Below, piece after piece: positions 42,331 to 52,203 of a stretch of DNA of 64,000 nt; the stretch's first letter is position 1, and each line of letters opens with the position of its first letter. This DNA comes from Nematopogon swammerdamellus. Taxonomy: Eukaryota > Arthropoda > Insecta > Lepidoptera > Adelidae. Made by a program: the position numbers and the translations under genes. The notes under the pieces were generated by a model. The model was given only the letters and a program-made list of their open reading frames with translations. It was not told the origin of the DNA and made no database searches. Location of the stretch: positions 4,895,761-4,959,760 of the forward strand of contig OX336351.1 in assembly GCA_946902875.1 (NCBI GenBank). The letters run 5' to 3'.

Positions 42331-42464
42331 TTTATTTGAAAATGGAACGAATTGTTTTTTGTAGGCAATTTCTGGTACGCGAAATTTGGCAAGAGAGTTT
42401 TTATTCTATTATTTATACATATGCATGCGTGCGTATGTATTTTTACTTATATTTATGTTTTTAT

Positions 42465-42600
42465 GCGTAGGTCTAGTTCAGCGTAACTGACACGACCGAA
42501 GGGAAGCACTGACGTGGCACCAAGTTCACCCGGTGGTATGGGCTGACATCACGGATGTTGTAGGTGATGTAGCCAACCATGTCAGTTTCCATAAAAAAAA
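42465..42600 (+). mobile_element. Family A SINE, 3' part
   Basis: Body end and tail (gaagggaagcactgacgtgg, gatgtagccaaccatgtcag) with an A run and then (atac)n. Confidence 0.75.
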
Positions 42601-42885
42601 AAATACATACATACATACTTACATACCACACACAGTATCCCGACAATCAGGGTAAGCAGAGTAATCGGTGTTGTGCTGCAAGAACTCTGATAAATGACAG
42701 CACAACACCGACCACCACGCTTAGTAATGTTTTCGGACAAGATAACTATCAAGCTGCATGTAAGGCACGAAGACCCACCTGCACGACTCGGCGGAAGGAC
42801 CATGCCAAGGTCAGAGGTGGCACACCTGTCGCCCTTTAGCACGGCATCTTGTCCTCATCCCTTAGTCGCCTAAGAGAAGCATGTG
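42601..42885 (-). repeat. Retroposon family B, inverse copy
   Basis: The tail side (atacatacatactt) abuts the poly(A) of the preceding SINE. It contains cccgacaatcagggtaagca and gacgaagac-type body blocks and ends before the head. Confidence 0.75.
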
Positions 42886-42965
42886 ATTCTAAAAGGTGCA
42901 TGGTCATGTGATGTGATGTGTATGCAATCAGTGGCTTGAGTCAAAGGGACCGGACCAGATTTTAA

Positions 42966-43240
42966 TTTTTTTTTATGGAAACTGACACGGTTGGCTACAT
43001 CACCTAGTACATCCGTAATGTCATCCCATAATAATTTGGTGAACTAGGTGCCATGTCAGTGCTTCCCTTAAGTCGTGCCGGCTACACTGAACTGAGCGGC
43101 ACACCTCTACGTTACTCCGGCGCGCGCCATATGTCGTGCATCCCATAAAAAATTAACACGAATTATTTAGATATCCGTTTCAAACGTACTTTCATTCAGT
43201 GCGCTGGTACCAACTCGGGCGCGTTAAACCCTGGTATGGT
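42966..43240 (-). mobile_element. Family A SINE with an internal insertion
   Basis: Poly(A) side at 42966. After the agttcagtgtagccggc-equivalent an extra block of about 70 bp (ctacgttactccggcgcgcg, ccatatgtcg) interrupts the body. A related block is at 54500-54560. Confidence 0.7.
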
Positions 43241-43469
43241 TATATACTACAGAAAAGATTTCTAAAAATCGTCAATTTAGTTTTAGCATCATACATAGAG
43301 TCTACAAACGAAGTATCTCATCAAACAAAGTAACTTACTCCATGACCATCACTTACAGATTTATCATTAGTATTGATTCTCGTTTATATTTGTATACCAT
43401 AGCCTTTGTGAAAATCATATTTGTTTGTTATTTGTTTGTTGTTAATTGAAGTATTTACCTTTATCACAG

Positions 43470-43745
43470 ATTACTTAATAGTTACTTCGTAACAGATAAA
43501 TCACTCCATAGAAAATGTTCCTACCTTCGGGCTTTAATAGCCTACTGTTTCGCGTCGCCAATCGCTGCGTGCGAAAATGTACCTTAACGATCGAGTGTAA
43601 AGTGGTTATTGCTTTACAGCTGCGCGCAGTTGCGTGGGCGAGCGTCTATGTATACTTCGCGCGGCTGACGAATTTCCACTGAAATAGACCGCCGGCGCCG
43701 GCGGTAGGTAGTTAGCGCGCGCAAGTACATAGAGTGCGTGAGGCC
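43470..43745 (-). repeat. Interspersed family L, copy 2
   Basis: Inverse of 38085-38400 with about 10-15 percent divergence. 43241-43469 before it holds a family E-like scrap (ttactccatgaccatc) and no gene. Confidence 0.75.
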
Positions 43746-44419
43746 CTTATGATGTAAATAATAATTTTCGTGTGAGTGGGTTACTTGTAAGTAAATATTA
43801 ACAGAACATTGTGACTTGCGAAGTTTGTTGGTCGGTTCTTCTACGCATTGAAATAGAACTGGTGGAATTTTTGACTTATCTAAAAGTAGGTTACCTATAC
43901 CTATGGATGAAACTATACAAATAAACAACAGACTATCCCAAAGCCCATTGACTATGCATAGAGGTGGACCCGTTTCAGAAAGATCGTAAACCGTGTTGGT
44001 AGCTGACTCCTGTTTATCCGTTCTGAAACTAGATAACTTAGCAGTGAGATAAGGAGGGATGTTCACTGAAGTTACTAGCCATTTAAAGGGTTTATCTGTA
44101 GTATTTTATGGGGTTTTGTCTTTTCCATCTCTTCTGCATGTTATAGAATGTAGACTGTAATTTCTATTTCTGTGGCTTCGCTTTATATGTCTGCTGCACA
44201 GAAATCCGGTCTGCTGCAATCCTACGGTACAGATGACCCGAGTGGTAGAGGCCCTGTCAGTCAACCCGTATTCACCCGTACTCCTCTTTCAAGGCGGCGC
44301 TTTCGCTGGTTGGAGTACGAAGCAACACAATCAATCAATCAATCAAAAATTAGGTTTTTATTTTTTATTCCAAAACTACGGATCGAAACAAAAAAGTAAA
44401 AACGACGGATTTAGACATA
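43746..44419. other. Unassigned, with retroposon scraps
   Basis: 43780-43890 resembles family I in inverse orientation (cttgcgaagtttgttggtc). 44225-44345 has a gacccgagtggtagaggccc block ending in caatcaatcaatcaa, probably a retroposon tail. The 150-codon minus frame 43614-44066 spans unrelated repeats and is not credible. Confidence 0.45.
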
Positions 44420-44656
44420 GATTCAACAAATTCAAATTCAAATTCAAAATATTTTATTCAGAAAACATAAGACAAGAAAAAGTATAGAATAAAAGTATAA
44501 AAGTAAAAAATTAAATAAGATAATAAAATCAAATAAAAATAAATTATAAAACTTAAAGACTAACATAAGTTTGGTGAATGGGTATCAGGCACAGCTTACG
44601 TCTTCCCATAACCGGGAAGACACTGATTTTAAGCCTGACCCCTAAAGATAAATATA
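44420..44656 (-). repeat. Retroposon 3' end that hosts the gypsy insertion
   Basis: ttcaaattcaaattcaaaat (a tail on the minus strand) followed by tattttattcag, a typical LINE or retroposon end. The gypsy element inserted into its continuation, which resumes at 49016. Confidence 0.5.
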
Positions 44657-44661
44657 CATTA

Positions 44662-44806
44662 TGTGGAAATATATCATTTAAAAAAGTAATGGTTGCCATG
44701 GCTGCGGTTTGACAGCATTCGTAAAAGCGATTTGAAAAATATAAATACACATCTCACGCATGAAACATGTAAGTGTTTTATTTGATAAATAAAGCCAACT
44801 AAAACA
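44662..44806 (+). repeat. 5' LTR of the gypsy element
   Basis: 145 bp, TG...CA ends. A TATA-like tataaata at 44740-44747 and an AATAAA at 44788-44793 place a likely transcription start between them. The 3' LTR has the same bases throughout. Confidence 0.93.
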
Positions 44807-44824
44807 TGGCGCAGCCGCTCTGAG
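44807..44824 (+). promoter_or_regulatory. Primer-binding site
   Basis: tggcgcagccgctctgag starts immediately after the LTR. TGGCGCAG is the complement of a tRNA 3' end with CCA and resembles the tRNA-Ser primer sites used by several gypsy elements. The exact tRNA is inferred. Confidence 0.7.
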
Positions 44825-44899
44825 AGTCGTTGGCTCATCATCACGTCGTCATCAGACACGTTAAACATCAACACGGTCGGAACTACAATTTACTAAAGC

Positions 44900-47800
44900 A
44901 TGGAGTTGTTTCACAAGCCGGCGTGTTTACTACTGGAAGGTAACGTCGCAGAAAATTACAAAGATTTTGAAAGCAGCATTAAAATATACTTTATTGCTAC
45001 AGAAAGTACAAAGAAATCTGTTCCTGTGCAAGTAGCACGCCTAAAGAATTTGTTGGGCACAGAGGCGTTAAAACTCTACGAGTCAATTAAAAACCAGGAA
45101 ACCGACGAGGAGGAGACCGTAGACAGCATCTTGGGAACCTTGAGGCAACATTGCCTTCCAGAAAGAAATGAGGCGGTGGAGTTCTTCAAGTTCTTCACAC
45201 GGAAACAGGGCACCAACGAACCTTTTGAAATATTCTACGCAGATCTAAAAAAGAAAGCAAAATGCTGCAACTTCGGATTACTAGAAGACAGGCTTATTAA
45301 GTCACAAATTACTATCGGCGTACACAACATTTCACTGCAAGAAAAACTACTACGTAATGATAAACTGAATTTGAAAGAAACAATCAGTTACTGCAGATCA
45401 GTACAGCTGGCAGAGAAGAATACGAAAATGTTGACACAAGCTCAAGATGTCGAGGCCGTCACTTCAAAGAAGAATGTCACTGGGAACAGAACATGCTATC
45501 GATGTGGAGGCAATCACAGACACGGGTCCAGGTGTCCGGCTGACGGCGCTGAATGCTTCGTGTGCAAAAAGAAAAATCACTTCTCAAGCGTCTGTCGGTT
45601 CAAGAAAGTGAAAGAAGTGAAAGAGGACCTGGCAAGTCGAAGCGATGCAGATTTTTCCAGCAATAACGACAACAACCAGACCGTTTTTAAAATAGCTTCA
45701 GTAAATGTAAACGAGGTAAGATGTTGGTATAAACGTATTAAAATCGCAGGGGACTATGTAAATTTTAAGATTGACAGTGGTGCTGAAGTTAATGTATTAC
45801 CAAAAAAATATTTAAATAAAAACAATACAATTAATGTAAAAAAATGTGATAGTCGCCTTCAGGGATTTGGAGGAAGTGTAATTGAACCTATAGGGTACAT
45901 CGATCTATCAGTGGAGGCCAACAACCAATGTACGGACAACATAAGATTTCTAGTCGTTGATTTGAATTGTACTCCCATATTGGGACTGGCCACATGCATA
46001 AAGCTTAAACTTATTCAACGCATAGATGAAGTAAACGTATACTCCACAAAAGATCAATTAATCAGTCAAAATTCTGACATATTTTCAGGTTTAGGTTGTT
46101 TTCCGGACCAGTACGAGATTAAATTAAAACCCAATGCAATTCCCAAAGCGAGTCCGCCGAGAAGAGTTCCTTTAAAATTAAAAGACAGACTACAAAGCAA
46201 GCTAATAGAACTACAGGAAAAGGGAATTATTGAACCTGTGACGGAACCATCGGAGTGGGTAAACAACATAGTTGTGGTTGAGAAACCAAATAAAACAATT
46301 CGGGTATGCATAGACCCGTGCGAATTAAACAAATACATTCTTAGGGAATACTACTCAATTCCAAATTTAGAAGATATCACTGCAGGTCTAGCAGGCAAAA
46401 AATATTTTTGTGTCTTTGACCTCAAAGATGGGTTTCACCAAATCAAATTGGACCCTAAGTCGACACGATTGTGTACATTTAGCACTCCATTTGGGTGCTT
46501 CAAATACCTACGAGCTCCATTTGGTCTGTGTTCTTTGCCAGAAATCTTCCAGAAACTAACCTTTAAATACTTCGGTGATATTGCCGGTGTCTTTGTATAT
46601 TTTGATGATTTACTATTACATGCAGATTCCAAAGAAGAATTGCATGTAATCGTGTCCAAGGTGTTAGAAAGAGCGAGAATATATAACGTAAAATTCAATT
46701 CAGAAAAAGTTCAATATTTTGAGACTCACGTAAAATACTTCGGTCTAATTTTCAGTAAGGAAGGTGTAAAACCTGATGCGGACCGCGTTCAAGCTATCAA
46801 AGACCTTAAGCCACCAAACAACAAAAAAGAACTTCAGCAAGTTTTAGGATACATTAATTTTTTAAGGCCATTTTTACCGAATCTTTCTGAAATGATTTAC
46901 CCCTTTAGGGAATTATTAAAAAACAATGTAGAGTGGATGTGGACTCAAGTACATACGGACTTGCTAGAAAAAATAAAAATGATAATATGTGACAACGCTA
47001 CATTGACACTTTTTGACCAACAAAAAGAAATAGAATTGCAATGTGATGCATCTCAGTATGCACTTGGATGTTGTATGCTACAGTCGGGTAAGCCTGTCTG
47101 TTATGCGTCTAGATCTTTAACGCAGACCGAATGTAATTATGCCCAAATCGAAAAAGAATTATTGAGTATCACATTTGCTTGCGAAAAGTTCCATAACCTA
47201 ATCTATGGAAACCGAATACAAGTTTATACAGATCACCAACCACTGCTAACTGTAATAAAGAAGCCAATTGATAAAGTAAAAAATAATAGACTTCGACGCC
47301 TCAAAATGAAATTAGTTTGTTATGACATAAACTTACATTACTTACCCGGACCAAAGATGTATATTGCCGACCTACTCAGTAGAAATATTGTACATACAGA
47401 TGTCACGGAGGACAATAGTATGCGGGATATAGTTCACACGATTACAGACGGTTCATTGAGCATTACCGATGAAAAATGTAAACAGTTTCAAAAGGAAACA
47501 AAAGAAGATGCTTGTCTAAGTAAAGTACTAGAATATTATCGGAATGGATGGCCAAATAAAGCAGAGGCCCTAGGTGAATTAGCACACTTTCTCAAATTTA
47601 AACAGAATATAACTGTAGAAAAAGAATTGGTTTATTATGAGAACCGGTTAGTTATACCAGTAAGCATGCGTAAGCTAATTTTAAATCTCTTACACGAAAC
47701 CCATTTAGGACTGGAAAAAAGCAAATTGATTGCCAAAGAAAATTTTTACTGGCCTGGAGTCATGTCAGACATATACTCTTTAATTACAAGTTGTTGCATA

Positions 47801-48772
47801 TGTGCTAAATATTCGCGATCAAACAAAAAAGATTCACTTATCAGTCATGACATTCCCGACATACCCTTCTATAAAATAGGTATGGACATAGGAACTCATG
47901 CAGGAGTTGACTACCTGATTGTCGTTGATTACTATTCACGCTGGTTTGAAATGCCTCGTCTACGTAATAAAACAAGTACCGAAGTAATAGCTAAGCTGAA
48001 GGATATTTTCAGCAAATATGGCATACCTAGAATCGCGATTGCAGACAACATGCCATTTCACAGTTTTGAAATGGGTTCTTTCGCAAAAGACTGGAATTTC
48101 GAAATTCAAACCTCCAGCCCATATCATTCACAATCAAATGGTCTTGTTGAAAAATATGTCGGAATAGCAAAAAATATGTTAAAAAAAAGTTATGAATGCA
48201 ATCAGGGTATGGAATTGTATTTATTAAATTACAGAAATGCTCCTGTAGCGAAATTGCCATACTCTCCGGCACAGCTGCTGATGAATAGGAAACTCCGCAC
48301 CAAATTACCAATTAAGTCTGAGGAATTAAAGCATAACACGATTAATGACAGTCATGTTCACAAATTAATGACAAATAATCAGTCGAAACAAAAATATTAT
48401 TATGATCAACAAGCAAAGAGTAAGGAACATGAATACAGTGAGGGGGAAAGGGTTTGGTTACAAAACACTGTAACGTCTTTGTGGGAGCCAGCTGTTATTA
48501 TTAAAATACTCCAAACACCTAGGTCATACCTCTTAAGAACAAGACAAAATAAGTATTTTAGACGAAATATAATCCATATAAAGAAAAGAAATTGGAATTA
48601 TGATAAGAATGAAAATGTACCTGTACCAGACATATTTAGAAATACAACTGAACATGTACCAGGTGTTAATGGGAATTCGAACCATTATGTAAATACAAAT
48701 CCTTCAGACGTACCCAATGTCAGGAGATCAGGGCGTGATAGGCGAATTCCTGATAGGCTCAACTATCACTAG
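44900..48772 (+). CDS. Gag-Pol polyprotein of the gypsy element
   Basis: 1290 codons with no stop or frameshift. Residues 1-190 are capsid-like Gag. Two zinc knuckles follow at about 199-232: the second is classic CX2CX4HX4C (219-232), while the first (199-212) has its histidine shifted. Protease: IDSGAEVNVLP, active Asp292. Reverse transcriptase about 410-690: FDLKDGFHQIK with Asp507, and YFDD at 567-570. RNase H: CDAS Asp716, Glu753 and YTDH Asp778. Integrase: zinc-binding H932, H935, C965, C968, then Asp996, Asp1049 and Glu1084. The usual DNGPQF reads DNMPF, one residue shorter, leaving 34 residues between the last two catalytic positions. No chromodomain is evident, and the C-terminus is a basic tail. 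Start chosen at the first in-frame ATG, 94 bp after the LTR. Because Gag and Pol are fused, their ratio must be set by processing or another mechanism. Confidence 0.95.
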   Translation: MELFHKPACLLLEGNVAENYKDFESSIKIYFIATESTKKSVPVQVARLKNLLGTEALKLYESIKNQETDEEETVDSILGTLRQHCLPERNEAVEFFKFFTRKQGTNEPFEIFYADLKKKAKCCNFGLLEDRLIKSQITIGVHNISLQEKLLRNDKLNLKETISYCRSVQLAEKNTKMLTQAQDVEAVTSKKNVTGNRTCYRCGGNHRHGSRCPADGAECFVCKKKNHFSSVCRFKKVKEVKEDLASRSDADFSSNNDNNQTVFKIASVNVNEVRCWYKRIKIAGDYVNFKIDSGAEVNVLPKKYLNKNNTINVKKCDSRLQGFGGSVIEPIGYIDLSVEANNQCTDNIRFLVVDLNCTPILGLATCIKLKLIQRIDEVNVYSTKDQLISQNSDIFSGLGCFPDQYEIKLKPNAIPKASPPRRVPLKLKDRLQSKLIELQEKGIIEPVTEPSEWVNNIVVVEKPNKTIRVCIDPCELNKYILREYYSIPNLEDITAGLAGKKYFCVFDLKDGFHQIKLDPKSTRLCTFSTPFGCFKYLRAPFGLCSLPEIFQKLTFKYFGDIAGVFVYFDDLLLHADSKEELHVIVSKVLERARIYNVKFNSEKVQYFETHVKYFGLIFSKEGVKPDADRVQAIKDLKPPNNKKELQQVLGYINFLRPFLPNLSEMIYPFRELLKNNVEWMWTQVHTDLLEKIKMIICDNATLTLFDQQKEIELQCDASQYALGCCMLQSGKPVCYASRSLTQTECNYAQIEKELLSITFACEKFHNLIYGNRIQVYTDHQPLLTVIKKPIDKVKNNRLRRLKMKLVCYDINLHYLPGPKMYIADLLSRNIVHTDVTEDNSMRDIVHTITDGSLSITDEKCKQFQKETKEDACLSKVLEYYRNGWPNKAEALGELAHFLKFKQNITVEKELVYYENRLVIPVSMRKLILNLLHETHLGLEKSKLIAKENFYWPGVMSDIYSLITSCCICAKYSRSNKKDSLISHDIPDIPFYKIGMDIGTHAGVDYLIVVDYYSRWFEMPRLRNKTSTEVIAKLKDIFSKYGIPRIAIADNMPFHSFEMGSFAKDWNFEIQTSSPYHSQSNGLVEKYVGIAKNMLKKSYECNQGMELYLLNYRNAPVAKLPYSPAQLLMNRKLRTKLPIKSEELKHNTINDSHVHKLMTNNQSKQKYYYDQQAKSKEHEYSEGERVWLQNTVTSLWEPAVIIKILQTPRSYLLRTRQNKYFRRNIIHIKKRNWNYDKNENVPVPDIFRNTTEHVPGVNGNSNHYVNTNPSDVPNVRRSGRDRRIPDRLNYH

Positions 48773-48860
48773 TCAAATTGTGGCTTATATATAATTAGTT
48801 CGTTATTTTGTTTAACAATAATGTTAATTTACTTTTTATTGTATTAAGGGGGTTTTCTTT

Positions 48861-48870
48861 AAGAGGGGCA
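48861..48870 (+). promoter_or_regulatory. Polypurine tract
   Basis: aagaggggca abuts the 3' LTR at 48871. It follows a pyrimidine-rich stretch and would prime plus-strand synthesis. Confidence 0.75.
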
Positions 48871-49015
48871 TGTGGAAATATATCATTTAAAAAAGTAATG
48901 GTTGCCATGGCTGCGGTTTGACAGCATTCGTAAAAGCGATTTGAAAAATATAAATACACATCTCACGCATGAAACATGTAAGTGTTTTATTTGATAAATA
49001 AAGCCAACTAAAACA
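48871..49015 (+). repeat. 3' LTR of the gypsy element
   Basis: 145 bp. I compared it base by base with 44662-44806 and found no difference. CATTA follows it directly. Confidence 0.93.
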
Positions 49016-50461
49016 CATTATATAAATTGCGAATAGTATAGGTACTTACAGCTAAAACGAAAACAAAATATTTACAAAAACAAGATAAACAAAACTTAAT
49101 AATTACAAACAAAACGCGCGCGCGAAGATGAAGACGTTTGACAGAGCTGCGCGACGACGTCGCCGTGCAGTCCGGCGGATACGGAGCTCTCCGAGATGAG
49201 GGTGGTGGTGGCCTACGAGTCTAGTACCACCACCTATCGCTCGTAGCTTGTCTCGCGTCGTCTCGGAGAGCTTCGTAGCCACGGCCTGCACCCGCCGGCG
49301 TGCTTGGAGGCTTGTCTCCCGCCGCCGGCGGTATTACCGTTTTTAATTTTTATATTAATTTTGTGTATATTTATTATTTTTTTGTATAATATATGTAAAA
49401 TTAATGTAAAATTTTAATAATGTGAAATAAAGAATATAGTAACAAACAAAACATACCTATTATACATTATACATTATAAACAACCACTATTATTATAAAA
49501 GAATTAAACTAAACTATACAGACTAAACTAACCAGAATTAAACAAACAAAACAAAACAATTATGTAACTAATATAAATGTACAAGGCACCCAAAAGAAGC
49601 TATAGATGTCTCTGTTTAGACAGCAGGAACAATTTGTACGCTCGTTTGAAGTGGTTTCTATAGATGATTAAATAAAATAGTTACTAAATAAAATATGTTT
49701 TTTCCAAAGCCTTGATTTAGTCACGTTGCCTTAAATACGAACTACATTCAGAGGCATATTCATGATTTTTTTCTATGGAGCGAAGTTAATCAAATAGTGT
49801 TTTCAAAAAGCTATCGATCTGCGCTGACATATTATGAAGTATTACATATATCAAAACTGAATCTGTCAGGTGAGTAATATTGGTGGTAAACTTCTTGAAA
49901 TTCGAGTAAGACGCAGCCTCACGTCACGTTAAGTCTTTATATTTCATCCTATTGTCCTTTCTTCTGTACTGCATTGCTCACTCCCATGCGATCTTCCACA
50001 ATACAAAGGTAAGTTTGTAAAAAGTGCCGCATCGTATTAAACCCGCCTATTGCGACTAATAATATTATTGGTGAACAATAAATGTGTATTTTCATTCCAT
50101 TTCAAGTCTCTGTTTTGTTATTCTATATCAATCATAGCGTGTAATCTTTTCTTATTTATATTTCGCTCTAGAATACGTCCGAACTCCAGTTTCTCATTTT
50201 CGGCACATTTCTCCGGCAGCGGCGTTCGCTAGACATTTCTCTAACGTCCATCAACTCCCAGTCCACTGACAATGTTTCTTCCAACATGAGATATTATAAG
50301 GAATATTGCTTAGCACATAATTTTCCCTGATATTGTTTTTCGAGACCGAAACACGCTTCTTGATATTCGGAGTGGTTTGTGAAGTATTTTTTGGTGTGAG
50401 GTATTTGCTAACATCGAGCCGGCTCGGAGGCAAAATATTCTGTGGCTTTATCTAACAATGT
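49016..50461. other. AT-rich DNA with one GC-rich patch, no gene
   Basis: 49110-49335 is strikingly GC-rich (cgacgacgtcgccgtgcagt, cccgccgccggcgg) with a 62-codon minus frame, inside very AT-rich sequence. No splice signals or domain. 50050-50430 has frames without features. Confidence 0.4.
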
Positions 50462-50755
50462 AGGTATATCAAAGTAGTCGATATTGGATACAGGGTGCAT
50501 AAGCTCGAGTGGCAGTGGGCTGGGCACGTCAGCCGGAGAGACGACGACCGTTGGAGTAGCCATGTCCTACACTGGCGGCCGTGAACAGGAAAACGGAGTG
50601 TGGGAAGACCAACCGCCAGGTGGGACCATGACATCAAGTACGTCGGATGAAAGCAGTGGTTCCGTACCACTGAAAGCCGGGAGGACTGGTGCAAAATTGG
50701 AGAGGCGTATGTCCAGCAGTGGACACTTACACGCTGACTGACTGTATGTATACTT
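50462..50755 (+). pseudogene. LINE ORF2 C-terminal fragment
   Basis: A broken frame with KLEWQWAGHVSRRDDDRWSS, then KRSVGRP and GEAYVQQW, interrupted by stops. Same terminus as 3125-3235 and 41670-41870. Confidence 0.75.
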
Positions 50756-50824
50756 AGCTTGGTCACCATTCCTGGTGCCAGAATAAGTCTGTGAAAACTA
50801 CTTGTGAATTAGGTTTATATGTAA

Positions 50825-51100
50825 TTTTGTATGGGTGACTGAGTCAAAGGGGCCAGAGCATATGCTCCGACCAGCCAATATCACCTTCGAGAAGGTAGGC
50901 GCCATACCGGAGACTTTCCTTTTGAAAGCTGGCTACACTGAACTAGAGGAGAGCACAGCCAAGGCTGCTATGCGACCATCTTACAAGTACATTCAGTACG
51001 GTGGTACCAACCCAGTCGGGTACAATTTGAGCCTACCATCTAGTAGCTAGTAGGAGCAAGAGAAGGGACCTGCAGTTTTACACCGGTACCGAACGGTGAA
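50825..51100 (-). mobile_element. Family C SINE, 5'-truncated
   Basis: Inverse copy: gtgactgagtcaaaggggcc, tcaccttcgagaaggtaggc and ctacactgaactagaggaga, ending near tacaccggtaccgaacgg. The tRNA head is lost. Confidence 0.75.
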
Positions 51101-51535
51101 ACAGCATTTATTTTGTTGTACTTATGTTTGAGAGTTTTCACAGGAACACTTATCTCAGAGGAGTTTGCGTCATATGAAGATTATAATACAAGATTATAGT
51201 ACATATCCTATTACTTTAAGTGAGCTAAACTTGTATATATATTTATTTATTTATTTATTTAGGAAACAGACAGCTCTTATTTACAAAGAAAGAGTACACA
51301 AAAGAGTTTATACTTTAAACAGAGCCACAAAATTGTTTCCATAAACGGAACATTTGATATAATCTGGGATGATGTGATGTACAAGAGTACAGTGCTCTCA
51401 CTAAATTATACAATAAAAAAGCTATACTTAATGCTAAGTTGATTACATAGGTAAGTTTAGAAAATAAAAAACTAAAAAACGAAATGGATGTAGTACAAAA
51501 ACTCAAGTCAAGCATCAGCCAAGTATATATTCAGA
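51101..51535. other. AT-rich DNA with a (TTTA)n tail
   Basis: tatttatttatttatttattt at about 51240-51261 is probably a minus-strand retroposon tail, followed by aggaaacagacagctcttat. No gene. Confidence 0.5.
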
Positions 51536-52140
51536 GGAGGGTGAGGGTGTGTGAGGGTGTGTGTGTGTGTGTCTTTACGGCTAGAGTAAAAAGCGGACCT
51601 AAACTTGACCAGAATACTGAAAGTGAGGACCGACCTCATTGTGCGGACGTCCGCACAATATTATATGCCTACTTTCAAATATACAGTTAGAATCGTCGCC
51701 ATCTGATTGGTCGACTGGTGACGTCACCTAAAATTTGAAAGGACGACCGCACTGTCCGTATTTTTGTCGCAAAAATTTGACACCCGCAAAATTTTAGTTC
51801 ATGTGTGTTACCACAAGTGGCGCCACCAGTCCAAAGTGTGTATTATTTAGTATACATTTATTGTATTAAGCGGACGTCCGCTTTTTACAAGTAAATATTG
51901 TAATAAGTGTGTTACTGTAAGTGTGTTCAGAACTTCGGATGTGGGTGTACATAGTCTAATACGAGGACGTCCGCCTTTCAATCAAACGTTGTAACAAGTG
52001 TGATATTAGTAAATGTGTTAAAATTTTAGTATACATAGTCTAATATTATGAGGACGTCCGAGTGTCTTCGAACAAGATTATAAAAGTATTGCGATTTGAA
52101 TAGGTACTATTCCTAAAGAGTGTAAGTACGTCCGCATTTT
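51536..52140 (+). repeat. GT tract and diverged GGACGTCC repeats
   Basis: A (GT)n-rich tract at about 51540-51573, then irregular repeats of about 100 bp anchored by gaggacgtccgc or gcggacgtccgc (51645, 51870, 51962, 52053), with tagtatacat and taataagtgtg between them. GGACGTCC is palindromic. Similar gtgcgg blocks recur at 55850-56240. Confidence 0.6.
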
Positions 52141-52203
52141 ACAAAATTGCACGGTCTGAGTAACCAATATAGATATTCCAACAGCTATATGAATTTATAA
52201 ATT

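Larger units (their letters stand above)
44657..49020 (+). mobile_element. Complete Ty3/gypsy LTR retrotransposon
   Basis: LTRs at 44662-44806 and 48871-49015 (145 bp, identical as read), flanked by the 5-bp target duplication CATTA (44657-44661 and 49016-49020). It has a primer-binding site directly after the 5' LTR, one long Gag-Pol frame and a polypurine tract before the 3' LTR. The domain order PR-RT-RNaseH-IN identifies Ty3/gypsy. The short LTRs, single fused frame and two zinc knuckles recall the Mag-like branch. There is no env-like frame. Identical LTRs and an undamaged frame argue for very recent insertion. Confidence 0.95.

Noticed and set aside
43614..44066. 150-codon minus-strand frame
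   Set aside because: It crosses the family L repeat and unrelated retroposon scraps and has no domain-like features.
44900..48772. Endogenous retrovirus with envelope
   Set aside because: The single frame ends after integrase and only about 100 bp separate it from the 3' LTR, so there is no room for an envelope gene.
49103..49291. Small gene in the GC-rich patch after the gypsy element
   Set aside because: Arginine-rich low-complexity frame with no start context, splice signals or known motif; likely repeat DNA.
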